64,000 nucleotides of DNA from Mugil cephalus (lineage: Eukaryota; Chordata; Actinopteri; Mugiliformes; Mugilidae): NCBI RefSeq assembly GCF_022458985.1, contig NC_061778.1, positions 2,311,501 through 2,375,500 on the forward strand, read 5' to 3'. Below the pieces are notes generated by a model, which searched no databases, was not told where the DNA came from, and worked only from the letters and a program-made list of their open reading frames with translations. The translations under genes and the position numbers were made by a program. Numbering within the stretch: the first letter of the stretch is position 1; the number at the start of each line of letters is the position of its first letter. Positions 46,013 to 57,529 of this stretch are shown in pieces.

Positions 46013-46974
46013 ACAAAATGTGAAATAAATCAATTGATTTTAAAATTTAGATTTTTTTTCTTAAGTAAGAGCTGTATAGTGTTTGATTTGGTATCAAACC
46101 CATACCACAATAATACAGATATCAATATGTTTTAATAATTAAGGCGGGTGCATCATCATTCAGGCTTTTATGGTTTCATTTGTATCAATAATCAGTTAAA
46201 ATCCAATACAGAATGTGGTTTACAAGTAAATAAAAAATACTAAATGTTCACAATAAAGGTTTTGGTCCACAAACAAAACAAAATTGTCACTTCAGAACAA
46301 ATGCAAACAATTTTTGAACATTATTATCCATATTTGGATCAATCCGCCCACCACTACTAAAAAAGAGTTGGGGAGCAGTCACTTAGTTCAATCATCAGTT
46401 AAATGCCTTTTCCCTCATACACCCCAGGTGTGGAAAATTGGCCTGACGACCTGTAGCTACCTGTACATGCTACATATTTTTCTGCATAAACTAGTTAAAC
46501 TTAAATGAGGAACGTCAAATACTTCCCATGTTGTCCACAAGATGGCGACATGGGTCCGTTCATCACTGAGCATTGAGACGAGACTCTTCAAACTTCACAA
46601 AAAATTATTATTATTAAAATTTACAGCTTTGTTTTAGATTTGCTTTAAGCCTGATTCTAGTGATATAAGGTGTTTTTGGAAAATTATGGCCCACATTCGC
46701 TCCTAGCAGCAAATATTATTAGTACTTATGTTCTTGAATCTTATTGGTCGGGAGTTTGACACATGACCCAAAAGCATAACTTGAAAACACATTAAACAAC
46801 CATGTGTTATAATATGAGACATGTTGTGGGTTCTGTATCGTGGGGTTGTTCATCTACTGAGTGTTTAGTGTTGATCTCACTGAGAGGTGGCGTCACTGAA
46901 GATAAATATATTTACACCAGGAGTGAGACTGATGGTGCAAGGAATGGCCACATTTCCTCCAACCCATTGTGGGT

Positions 46975-47162
46975 ATCGCTTCTCGGCCTTTTGGCTAAGA
47001 TCAAGTGTAGTATCTGTTCTTATCAGTTTAATATCTGATACGTCCCCTACCCGGGGACCATATATTAAATTGATTTTTGGAACAGGGAGATGGAATAGGG
47101 GCTTGCTCCGTCCACTCCACGCATCGACCTGGTATTGCAGTACCTCCAGGAACGGTGCACCC
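46975..47162 (+). ncRNA. rnu2: U2 snRNA, copy 3
   Basis: An intact U2 body equal to copy 1. The spacer between U1 copy 2 and this gene is only about 0.96 kb because the 1.6 kb inverted-repeat element is absent, leaving the undisturbed insertion site. A CTGTGGAAAAAATAATA 3' box-like stretch follows. The downstream spacer carries the Penelope-like element. Confidence 0.97.
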
Positions 47163-47454
47163 CCCTATAACTGTGGAAAAAATAATACAATATATACTAG
47201 ATGAAGAGTATTAGCATGTATTCTATTTTGCATTGCCCCTAAAGTTGTTATGCTTAATTTTGATGAGTCTTGTGTTCTCAGAAAACACAGTGAGCGGCAA
47301 GTACAACACACTTTTAGGACAAAAACATTATATATTGAACAATGAGAGTATGTATGTAGGGAGGAACATGACTGTATGAGTAAGAATCACAGGAATTATA
47401 TATTTATATTGCAGATGTAGTATGAGTAATAAATATATTGAAAAGGAAAATAGG

Positions 47455-49005
47455 TAATCCAAAAAAGCATTGAATAAGGTCAGCTGGACTTGTAGAATTT
47501 CTTGAAGACGTTTCATTCGAGTAGCTTCTTCAGTTCTGATAAACTAGTGGGAAATTGAGGTTTAAATAGGAATAAACTCTGTGGGTGACATCCACCAGGA
47601 ACTTGCTTGACCAGAAACTGGGGTCACTAATTACCATAATGGCTGATACTTACCTGTCCTTGAATGGGGGGGGAACTGTGTGCCTGGGCTACTTACCCTA
47701 TGAATAGAGCTCTAACGAGGCTATTGTCCATGAGAACCTGGAGGCTCAATGTGTGAATGTTGTTGAAACTTCTTGGGGACAGAAGTCAAAACTGAATTAT
47801 AAATAGTTGGTAAATTAAATCTCAGTCCACCTCCTCTGTTTAGAGAAGGTTTCTCCACTTTGACATAGATGGCTTCCTTAACTCCTCTCTCGAACCATCT
47901 GTCCTCTCTGGCCAGGACTTTGACGTTGGTGTCCTAAAAGGAGTGTCCTTTGTCCTTCAGGTGGAGGTGGACTGCTGAGTCGTTTCCTGATGAGCTGGCT
48001 CTCCTGTGTTGGGCCATGCGCTTGTGTATGGGTTGTTTGGTTTCCCCAATGTACAGGTCTGTACATTCCTCGCTACACTGAACCGCGTACACTACATTGC
48101 TCTGTTTCTATCTAGGTGTTTTGTCTTTGGGGTGGACCAGTTTCTGTCTTAGTGTGTTTCCAGGTTTGAAATAAACTGGGATACGGTGTTTACCAAAAAT
48201 TCTCCTTAGTTTCTCTGATACACCAGCTGTGTAGGGGATGGTGATGTTCTTCCTTTTGTTGTGCTCCTCTTCCCTGTCCTTCCTGGGATATCTTTTTGAG
48301 CCTTTGACAAAGGCCCAGTTGGGATGTCCGCATGTCTTGAGGGTTTGTTTAATGTGTGTTCCCTCCTTGTCCTTACCATCCTGTCTGATGGGGACAGTCT
48401 GTGCTCGGTGCTGGAGGGTTCTGCTGACTCCCAGTTTGTGTTCCAGGGGGTGGTGTGAGTCAAATAACAGGTGTTGATCTGTGTGTGTGGGTTTCCTATA
48501 TACTTCTATGTTGAGGCTTCGATCTTCTTCAACACGCACCAAACAGTCCAAAAAGGCCAGACAGTCCCTGCTGATGTCCTCCCTGGTGAACTCGATGTTG
48601 CTGTCCACTGCATTGATGTGTTTAGTGAACGATTCCACCTCCTCTGTCTTGATGTTAACCCAGGTGTCGTCCACATATCTGTACCAGTGGGTGGGAGTGG
48701 AACATGCAAAGGTGTCCAGAGCTCTGGTCTCTACTTCCTCCATGTAGAGATTGGCCACGATCGGTGACACTGGGGACCCCATCGCACAGTCGTGTTTTTG
48801 CCTGTAGAAACCTCCATTGAACTGAAAGTAGGTGGTGGTCAGGCACAGGTCGAGTAACACACAGACTTGTTCTGGGGTGAGGTTGGTTCTTGAGGCCAAG
48901 GTGTCATCCTTTTGAAGTCTTTTCCTTACTACATCCGTGGCTTCTCTCGTGGGGGTGAAGGTGAACAGAGAGGTGACATCAAAGGACACGATGGTTCCTC
49001 TGGGC
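47455..49005 (-). mobile_element. Penelope-like retroelement, copy 1 (5'-truncated, broken)
   Basis: On the minus strand the reverse transcriptase part includes GSPVSPIVANLYMEEVE and the catalytic YVDDTW (about 48677-48660). It is followed by a region matching the GIY-YIG endonuclease part better seen in copy 2. The insertion is flanked by AATAGG on both sides (47449-47454 and 49006-49011), a 6-base target duplication. The 3' part holds a hammerhead-ribozyme-like motif (47501-47537). It starts inside the reverse transcriptase, so it is 5'-truncated, and the reading frame is broken at least once. Confidence 0.85.
47501..47537 (-). ncRNA. Hammerhead ribozyme-like motif in the Penelope-like element
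   Basis: On the minus strand CTGAAGA is followed by a short stem-forming stretch, then GAAAC and GTC (GAATGAAACGTCTTCAAG). This follows the CUGANGA...GAAAC...GUH order of the type I hammerhead cores known from Penelope-like elements. An equivalent lies at 52626-52590. Self-cleavage is not shown. Confidence 0.5.
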
Positions 49006-49092
49006 AATAGGCAAGGAAATAACTGACTGTACAGACACAAAGGTTAAATAAGATCCTGTTGTTCCAGTGTTCCAGTGTAGTTCACACTACAG

Positions 49093-49108
49093 ACACTAGG
49101 TGGCAGCA
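49093..49108 (+). promoter_or_regulatory. CTCF-like motif upstream of U1 copy 3
   Basis: ACACTAGGTGGCAGCA again, 443 bases upstream of U1 copy 3, with the (AGA)n stretch expanded by two units relative to copy 1. Confidence 0.45.
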
Positions 49109-49535
49109 GCAGGTCTGTTAGTGGCCCAACACCAGAAGAAGAAGAAGAAGAACCAGGACGTGAGGCGGGAAAGAATGAACCTAATAGTGTCATTTAATAT
49201 ATTTCTCTGAATATCTGATGGTCAAACATTTTGGCTGCAGTTTGATTTAGCTCTGGTTCTCTTCAACATGTGGTTTGGCTGTTAGTAGTTATAGTTATTA
49301 GTAAGAGGGGAAACTAGTTTAAAAACAGGAGACTGGGTGTAGCTTTCGATAATACAGCAGCATTGCATGATGGGAAAATAAAAATCGACGTCTATTTGAA
49401 ATAAAATTTTTTATTGTAAACATGCAGAGTGACAGCATCTGTAGGACCTGGTTGTGTTGAGGTGTAGATTGTCAGCACCATCAGTCAACACGGTGTGTCT
49501 GTGAATGACCCCCCAGTCTGTGACTTGTACAACTC

Positions 49536-49700
49536 ATACTTACCTGGCAGGGGAGATACCGTGATCAAGAAGGCGGTTCACCCAGGGTGAGGCTCAGCCA
49601 TTGCACTCCGGGCTGTGCTGACCCCTGCGAATTCCCCAAATGTGGGAATCTCGACTGCATAATTTCTGGTAGTGGGGGACTGCGTTCGCGCTCTCCCCTG
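49536..49700 (+). ncRNA. rnu1: U1 snRNA, copy 3
   Basis: An intact U1 with one visible difference from copy 1 (CCCAGGGTGAGG for CCCAGGGCGAGG, in the stem I/II junction region). The PSE is at -60, but about 40 bases are missing between the distal and proximal elements, putting the SPH motif at -176. The 3' box TGTTTAAAAGAAA is intact. Confidence 0.96.
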
Positions 49701-50017
49701 ATCAACTGTTTAAAAGAAACCTAATGTCTTATAAATATCGAGAGTGATGTTCTATAGTATTTAAATAGTCTGACTTATATTTGTGTACATTAACTATTCT
49801 CTATTTATTTTTGTTCATAAAAGAGTTTAACCAGAACGAGGAAAGTCAAATAGTTCCCACGTTGTCCACAAGATGGCGACACAGCTCTGTTCATTAATGA
49901 CCATTGAGACAATGTAATGTTTAATGTACTAAAAAGTACTTTTATTATAATTTACAGCATTGATTTAGATTCTCTTTAAGTCTATTTCTATTGATACAGG
50001 ACATATTTAGAAAATAA

Positions 50018-50182
50018 TGGCCCACATTTGCTCCAAGTAACAAATATTATTAGGAGAGTGAAACACGTGACCCGAAAGCCATGAAAACACATCAAACAAC
50101 CATGTGTTGTTAATATGAGACATCTTGTTGGTTCTGTATCGTGGGGTCGCCCACATTTGCTCCAAGTAACAAATATTATTAG
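50018..50182. repeat. Local duplication with a hybrid U2-promoter fragment
   Basis: The phrase CCCACATTTGCTCCAAGTAA and following bases occur at 50020 and again at 50149. Between them lies a piece of U2 upstream sequence (AAACACGTGACCCGAAAGCC to TTCTGTATCGTGGGG) that stops before the PSE. This looks like an unequal-exchange scar. Confidence 0.8.
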
Positions 50183-50189
50183 CACATAT

Positions 50190-51817
50190 CGAGGGTTTGG
50201 AGCCAGAAGGGCGTAAGTGGCATTTGACAAATTTTACAGGAGAGACAAAACAAGATTTTGACCACACTTCAATCAACTGTATTTATTAACGTTAAACCAC
50301 AAACATTCTTATATGAATGAGTATTTAAGGAATAAACTTATAGCATATTAACACAATGAACATGTTCTAAAACATTTTAAAATCCAAAAAATATGGCAAA
50401 AACGTCAAATACGCCTTTTTGGCACCAAAAATTTCAAGTTTTCTATGGACATATTGGGCGTATCTGCTGAACAATGCAGACAATAATTGGTAAAAAGGGG
50501 AATTAATTGAATAATTAACACTTGAATAAGTAATTAATTTTCTTTTAACTTTAACATTCTTTTTTTTCCTCATTTCATTTTTCCATTCTGGGCGTCTGCT
50601 TAACAGTGCAGAGCAATAAAAGTCAATGAACTTGCTAAACCCACTTCTGATGGTAAATCATGAGTTATATAGTACAATACTATACTATACACTTTTTACT
50701 CATTTCACTTTTCTAGTCATTGACCACATCCAAAGAATGATGTCGCGTCTTATTTGCTTTTCTGTTCACTAGTCTGTTTAGTTCCACTCACTGTCAGAGC
50801 ATTGTAGATTGTGCGTACGGTTCCCCCCAAAAGTATCGGAACAGGCGAATTCCCTTGTTGTTCACTGAAGACATTTGGGTTTAAGATCAAAATATGAGTG
50901 TGAGAGAAAAGTTCAGTATGTCGGCTTTTATCACCATTTGTATTACACCACAGCAGTTTTAGGTGAGCAAAAGTAATGGAACATGTGACTGACAGGTGTT
51001 TCTCGTCAGGTTGACTGTTCAAACATTAAATAACTCTGCATGACAAGTCTATTTTTTGGCCTGGGTTGAAACCTGGAACAGGCTGACAAAAAGCTGACAT
51101 TCTGAACTCGTCTCATACTCTTCTATTGATCTTGAACCCAAATCGTCTTCAGTGAAAACCAAAAGCAAGGGCCTTGCTTTGCTTTTGCCTTTGCAAAGGC
51201 CTTGCCTTGCTGTTCCAATACCTTTAGAGGGGACTGTATGTGTGAGGAATACTCCCATTGCAAGATCAGACCAAAACAACGGGATTAATGTTAGCCATGT
51301 TAGTCTAACAAGGTCTAACAAGGCTAACAAGTTAGGCTAACAAGGGAAGGCTTTCAAGGCATGATTATGTCTTAGCATGATCACACTTGTGATGAAATAC
51401 ATTCAAAACCAACTCTGACTTAACTTCTTCAATATAGGATTCAATAGTATGTTTTATAATATTAATCAAAATCTTTTCTGCCTCAGACAGTTCCATGTCT
51501 GCAATTGTGTCAGCTATTTTGAATGCAGTTTAAGGGCACCAACTACACTTCTGAATTAACATGTGGTCCTACATCCTACACCCTACATTTTTCAGAGCCA
51601 GAAGGGCGTAACTAAGGACTTACGCCCTTCTGGCTCCAAACATTACTGACACTTTTGTGTTAGGTCTATATTGTTTTGTTGGATAATTCAATGCAATTTG
51701 ATCTCAGATAAGTCTTTTTGGCACCATTGGATAGAGCTCATCAAGACTTTTATTTTGATGTATAGAACTCATATTCGCCCAAAATGCAACTTACGCCCTT
51801 CTGGCTCCAAACCCTCG
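50190..51817. mobile_element. 1.6 kb terminal-inverted-repeat DNA element, copy 2
   Basis: Full-length relative (1,628 bases) of the element at 40140, with the same ends, the same internal hairpin and the same nested Tc1-like insert (50818-51236). It occupies the same place relative to the neighbouring U2 gene, so it was copied with the unit and did not insert anew. Confidence 0.8.
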
Positions 51818-52062
51818 ATATGTTCTTAAATCTTATTGGATGAGAGTGTAACGCATGACCTGAAAGCCATGAAAACACATTAAACAACCATGTGTTATAA
51901 TATGAGACATCTTGTGGGTTCTGTATCGTGGGGTTGTTCATCTACTGAGTGTTTAGTGTTGATCTCACTGAGAGGTGGCGTCACTGAAGATAAATATATT
52001 TACACCAGGAGTGAGACTGATGGTGCCAGGAATGGCCACGTTTCCTCCAACCCATTGTGGGT

Positions 52063-52250
52063 ATCGCTTCTCGGCCTTTTGGCTAAGATCAAGTGTAGTA
52101 TCTGTTCTTATCAGTTTAATATCTGATACGTCCCCTATCCGGGGACCATATATTAAATTGATTTTTGGAATAGGGAGATGGAATAGGGGCTTGCTCCGTC
52201 CACTCCACGCATCGACCTGGTATTGCAGTACCTCCAGGAACGGTGCACCC
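52063..52250 (+). ncRNA. rnu2: U2 snRNA, copy 4
   Basis: Intact U2 with two differences from copy 1: CCCCTATCCGGGG (a T in the stem IIb loop, as in human U2) and GGAATAGGGAG after the Sm site (shared with copy 5). PSE at -54. The 3' flank is CTCTACATGTGGAAAAAGAA. Confidence 0.97.
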
Positions 52251-52544
52251 CCCTCTACATGTGGAAAAAGAAAATACAGTACATAATAAGGGATGTGTGT
52301 TAGCATGTACTGTATTTTGCATTGTCCCTAAAGTTGTTATGCTTAGTTTTGACGAGTCTTGTGTTCTCAGAAAACACAGTGAGCGGCAAGTACAACACAC
52401 TTTTAGGACAAAAACATTATATATTGAACAATGAGAGTATGTATGTAGGGAGGAACATGACTGTATGAGTAAGAATCACAGGAATTATATATTTATATTG
52501 CAGATGTAGTATGAGTAATAAATATATTGAAAAAGGAAAATAGG

Positions 52545-53444
52545 TAATCCAAAAAACGTTGGATAAGGTCAGCTGGACTTGTAGAATTTCTTGAAGACGT
52601 TTCATTCGAGTAGCTTCTTCAGTTCTGATAAACTAGTGGGAAATTGAGGTTTAAATAGGAATAAACTCTGTGGGTAACACCCACCAGAAACTTGCTTGAC
52701 CAGAAACTGGGGTCACTAATAACCATAATGGCTGATACTTACCTGTCCTTGAATGGGGGGGGAACTGTGTGCCTGGGCTAGCTTACCCTATGAATAGAGC
52801 TCTAACGAGGCTATTGTCCATGAGAACCTGGAGGCTCAATGTGTGAATGTTGTTGAAACTTCTTGGGGACAGAAGTCAAGACTGAATTATAAATAGTTGG
52901 TAAATTAAATCTCAGTCCACCTCCTCTGTTTAGAGAAGGTTTCTCCACTTTGACATAGATGGCTTCCTTAACTCCTCTCTCGAACCATCTGTCCTCTCTG
53001 GCCAGGACTTTGACGTTGTTATCCTCAAAGGAGTGTCCTTTGTCCTTCAGGTGGAGGTGGACTGCTGAGTCGTTTCCTGATGAGCTGGCTCTCCTGTGTT
53101 GGGCCATGCGCTTGTGGATGGGTTGTTTGGTTTCCCCAATGTACAGGTCTGTACATTCCTCACTACACTGAACAGCGTACACTACATTGCTCTGTTTCTG
53201 TCTAGGTGTTTTGTCCTTGGGGTGGACCAGTTTCTGTCTTAGTGTGTTTCCAGGTTTGAAATAAACTGGGATGCTGTTACCAAAAATTCTCCTTAGTTTC
53301 TCTGATACCCCAGCTATGTAGGGGATGGTGATGTTCTTCCTTTTGTTGTGCTCCTCTTCCCTGTCCTTCCTGGGATATCTTTTTGAGCCTTTGACAAAGG
53401 CCCAGTTGGGATGTCCGCATGTCTTGAGGGTTTGTTTAATGTGT
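52545..53444 (-). mobile_element. Penelope-like retroelement, copy 2 (shortened, broken)
   Basis: It starts at the same host position as copy 1 (after AAAATAGG), so both stem from one insertion followed by unit duplication. It retains the GIY-YIG endonuclease region (VVYAVQCSEECTDLYIGET, about 53190-53130), the 3' region and the ribozyme-like motif (52626-52590). Its other side is joined directly to U1 copy 4 upstream sequence by a deletion that removed the rest of the element. It is broken. Confidence 0.85.
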
Positions 53445-53571
53445 GACAGACCCAAACATGCAGAGTGACAGCATCTGTAGGACCTGGTTGTGTTGAGGTG
53501 TAGATTGTCAGCACCATCAGTCAACACGGTGTGTCTGTGAATGACCCCCCAGTCTGTGACTTGTACAACTC

Positions 53572-53736
53572 ATACTTACCTGGCAGAGGAGATACCGTGA
53601 TCAAGAAGGCGGTTCACCCAGGGCGAGGCTCAGCCATTGCACTCCGGGCTGTGCTGACCCCTGCGAATTCCCCAAATGTGGGAATCTCGACTGCATAATT
53701 TCTGGTAGTGGGGGACTGCGTTCGCGCTCTCCCCTG
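53572..53736 (+). ncRNA. rnu1: U1 snRNA, copy 4, probably weakened
   Basis: Full-length U1 with the PSE at 53512 (-60) and a usable 3' box (TGTTTAAAAGAAT), but a deletion fuses the promoter to the Penelope-like element about 125 bases upstream, so the SPH distal element and CTCF-like motif are missing. The RNA reads GGCAGAGGAG where other copies read GGCAGGGGAG (nucleotide 16), a place that pairs in the long-range H helix of U1. Both points suggest low output or a decaying copy. Confidence 0.93.
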
Positions 53737-54276
53737 ATCATGTGTTTAAAAGAATCTCAACTCTAACGAAATATCAAGAGAGACATTTGATTAGCATTTA
53801 ATTAGTCTGATCTATTTCTGTAATGTTTCAGTATCAGCTACAATGTCTCAGTTTAAACTGAGCTGTAACTAGTGTCAGAGTTGCCAAATGATTTAAAAAT
53901 GTATAAATCATTTTAAAACAGGAACAAGTGCTTTATCTAATGTGGATCTGCGTTACTATGGACATGAATACAGTCTAATAACTACCTTTGTGGAAACTCT
54001 ACATTATATATTCTCTATTTTTATTTTTGTTCATAAAAGAGTTTAACCAGAACGAGGAAAGTCAAATAGTTCCCACGTTGTCCACAAGATGGCGACACAG
54101 CTCAGTTCATTAATGACCATTGAGACAATGTAATGTTTAATGTACTAAAAAGTACTTTTATTATAATTTACAGCATTGATTTAGATTCTCTTTAAGTCTA
54201 TTTATAGTGATTCAGGACATATTTAGAAAATTATGGCCCACATTTGCTCCAAGTAACAAATATTATCAGCACATAT

Positions 54277-54829
54277 CGAGGGTTTGGAGCCAGAAGGTCG
54301 TAAGTGGCATTTGACAAATTTTACAGGAGAGACAAAACAAGATTTTGACCACACTTCAATCAACTGTATTATTTGCTTTTCTGTTCACTAGTCTGTTTTA
54401 GTGATGAAATACATTCAAAACCAACTCTGACTTAACTTCTTCAATATAGGATTCAATAGTATGTTTTATAATATTAATCAAAATCTTTTCTGCCTCAGAC
54501 AGTTCCATGTCTGCAATTGTGTCAGCTATTTTGAATGCAGTTTAAGGGCACCAACTACACTTCTGAATTAACATGTGGTCCTACATCCTACACCCTACAT
54601 TTTTCAGAGCCAGAAGAGTGTAACTAAGGACTTACGCCCTTCTGGCTCCAAACATTACTGACACTTTTGTGTTAGGTCTATATTGTTTTGTTGGTTTATT
54701 CAATGCAATTTGATCTCAGATAGGTCTTTTTGGCACCATTGGATAGAGCTCATCAAGACTTTTATTTTGATGTATAGAACTCATATTCGCCCAAAATGCC
54801 ACTTACGCCCTTCTGGCTCCAAACCCTCG
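54277..54829. mobile_element. Terminal-inverted-repeat DNA element, copy 3, internally deleted
   Basis: Both ends match the element at 40140, but the interior is cut to 553 bases. The left 90 bases join a piece from before the nested insert, then the right part starting GTGATGAAATACATTC; the nested Tc1-like element is gone. The hairpin copy of the end motif is kept (about 54610-54650). Confidence 0.8.
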
Positions 54830-55074
54830 ATATGTTCTTAAATCTTATTGGATGGGAGTGTAACACATGACCTGAAAGCCATGAAAACACATTAAACAAC
54901 CATGTGTTATAATATGAGACATGTTGTGGGTTCTGTATCGTGGAGTTGTTCATCTACTGAGTGTTTAGTGTTGATCTCACTGAGAGGTGGCGTCACTGAA
55001 GATAAATATATTTACACCAGGAGTGAGACTGATGGTGCCAGGAATGGCCACATTTCCTCCAACCCATTGTGGGT

Positions 55075-55262
55075 ATCGCTTCTCGGCCTTTTGGCTAAGA
55101 TCAAGTGTAGTATCTGTTCTTATCAGTTTAATATCTGATACGTCCCCTACCCGGGGACCATATATTAAATTGATTTTTGGAATAGGGAGATGGAATAGGG
55201 GCTTGCTCCGTCCACTCCACGCATCGACCTGGTATTGCAGTACCTCCAGGAACGGTGCACCC
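55075..55262 (+). ncRNA. rnu2: U2 snRNA, copy 5
   Basis: Intact U2, sharing GGAATAGGGAG with copy 4 but with the usual CTACCCGGGG loop. PSE at 55021 (-54). The downstream spacer is interrupted by LINE and inverted-repeat fragments before U1 copy 5. Confidence 0.97.
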
Positions 55263-55574
55263 CCCTCTACATGTGTGGAAAAGATAATACTATATGCACT
55301 AGATTAAGTGTGTTAATGTGTAGTCCATTTACCAAAAGTTATTATGCTTATTTTTGCTGTGTCTTGTGTTGTCAGAAGGCAGAGTGAGCAGCAAGTACAA
55401 CACACTTTTAGGTCAAAAACTTTCAATATAGAACAATGGAAGTTTTTATCTATGTAGGGAGGTATGAGTAAAACTTACAGGAATTATATATTTATATTGC
55501 AGATGTAGTATGAGTAATAAATATATTGGAAAGGGAAAATAGGCAAGGAAATAACTGACTTAACAGTTATGTAA

Positions 55575-57080
55575 GTGTTTTTTTAGAAATATTTTTTTTT
55601 AGCTGGTTTTAGCACCTCAAGCTGGTGTCCACAGTGTCCGTTTTTCTTTAAAGGAGGCTGATGACCATTTGTTCACAGCTGGGAAGATTTTGCACTGTTA
55701 AAGGCCAGGCTACCAAGGTGAAGGATGAAGACGGCATCTGGAACTGTGCCTGGACGGTGCCCATTCAACAATGGCAGGACCCCCAGGGCTTCCAGGGCCT
55801 GAAACATCTACCATCAATGATAGTTCTTGGTGAAAACAGGGGCTATATCCACTACCAGGTGAGCATGAGTACCTGGTAGACGTATGCGATAAAATCGTTT
55901 GTGGGAAATGTAGAGAAATTGGGCACAACTTTGAGGAGTGCACCAATGGCAGAAAGTGCAATCTCTGTGGAGAGGGAGACCACCTGTTCAGATATTTTCC
56001 AAAATCATTTGCCAACGAGTTGAAAGTAGTAAAACAAAAGGAAATGGGACAAAATGGCAGAAGGAGAGACAGTTACGGAGCTGATTGAAGGGGTTGAGCC
56101 AGGATTTTTTAATCTCCCTCCAAAACCTGTCATTGGTGGAGATGTGGAAGAAGGGGAGGGGCATGGTCCACCCCCACCTACTGTCACAGGTACAGAGGAG
56201 ACGGCTCAGGTGGAGGGTGGATCACTAGAGGGTTTGGAGCCAGAAGGGCGTAAGTGGCTTTTGACAAATTTTACAGGAGAGACAAAACTAAATTTTGACC
56301 ACACTTCAATCAACTGTATTTATGAACGTTAAACTACAAACATTCTTATATGAATGAGTATTTAAGGAATAAACTTATAGCATATTAACACAATGAACAT
56401 GTTCTAAAACATTTTAAAATCCAAAAAGTATAGCAAAAACGTCAGATACACCTTTTCAATTTCTACGAAAATCTGTACAAGGAAAAAGCTGTTGAGAATG
56501 ATATAATGACTGAAGTTTTAGATTTTATTGACCGGACAGTTACAGACAGTGTGATTTTAACTCAAGATTTTACCCTGGAAGAGTTAAACAAGGCTATCTT
56601 GAGTTTTAAGAGAGGGAAGTCCCCAGGCCCTGACGGACTTCCCTGTGAATTTTATCAAACGTTCTGGGACATTATAGCACCTGACCTGCTTGTTGTTTTT
56701 AAAGACTTTGAACGGCTGGACCTTTTACCTGACAGTTTTAGAGTAGGGGCAGTGACACTCCTCCACAAAGACAAAGACAAAACAGACCTGAAGAACTGGA
56801 GACAGATCACGCTCTTAAACTCTGACTGTAAACTTGTTAGCAAACTTTTAGCGACACGGATGAGCATGGTTTTAGAGGACTTGATTCACCCGGATCAAGT
56901 CTGTGCCAAACCGGGGAGGAGGATCACAGACGGCCTGGTACTGACCTACCTCAGAAGACTGAAAATTATACTCAAAGATTTAAGAACACCTGTGTCTTTC
57001 AACCAACAACCTGCATATGCTTTTATTCAAATGTTTTTAAAGCATTTTAACCTGGAGGGTGAAGAACTACAGCTTCTTGC
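55575..57080 (+). mobile_element. L1/Tx1-type LINE fragments interrupted by an inverted-repeat element piece
   Basis: From about 55640 an ORF1-like part ends with zinc knuckles: [14 protein letters not shown] (about 55900-55941, C-x2-C-x4-H-x4-C) and a second, [14 protein letters not shown], lacking its last cysteine. At 56226-56457 lies the left 230 bases of the 1.6 kb inverted-repeat element. From about 56458 an ORF2 reverse transcriptase part is open for about 190 codons to 57093 (FKRGKSPGPDGLPCEFYQTF, RQITLLNSDCKLVSKLLATR). It jumps after LRTPVS to a later segment, so the catalytic FADD region is missing. The LINE is internally deleted and replaced the segment that normally carries the CTCF-like motif. 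Confidence 0.8.
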
Positions 57081-57364
57081 TAAGAGGGGGAACTAGTTTA
57101 AAAACAGGAGACTGGGGGGGGGGCTTCTGATATGCTAATACAGCAGCATTGCATGATGGGAGAAAGAGGAAAAATCGACATCTATTTGAAATAAAATGTT
57201 AATAATCTTAGTCAGATTCTCTCCTAAATGGTCTCTTCTGTATTGTAAACATGCAGAGTGACAGCATCTGTAGGACCTGGTTGTGTTGAGGTGTAGATTG
57301 TCAGCACCATCAGTCAACACGGTGTGTCTGTGAATGAGCCCCCAGTCTGTGACTTGTACAACTC

Positions 57365-57529
57365 ATACTTACCTGGCAGGGGAGATACCGTGATCAAGAA
57401 GGCGGTTCACCCAGGGCGAGGCTCAGCCATTGCACTCCGGGCTGTGCTGACCCCTGCGAATTCCCCAAATGTGGGAATCTCGACTGCATAATTTCTGGTA
57501 GTGGGGGACTGCGTTCGCGCTCTCCCCTG
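57365..57529 (+). ncRNA. rnu1: U1 snRNA, copy 5
   Basis: Intact U1 body matching copy 1. PSE at 57305 (-60) and SPH distal element at 57146 (-219), retained just inside the LINE junction at about 57080. The 3' box is altered (CTGTGAAAAGAAATC). Confidence 0.97.

Noticed and set aside
48108-53527. Reading the Penelope-like copies as host genes
   Set aside because: Reverse transcriptase and GIY-YIG motifs, target duplication and truncation mark them as mobile-element remains.
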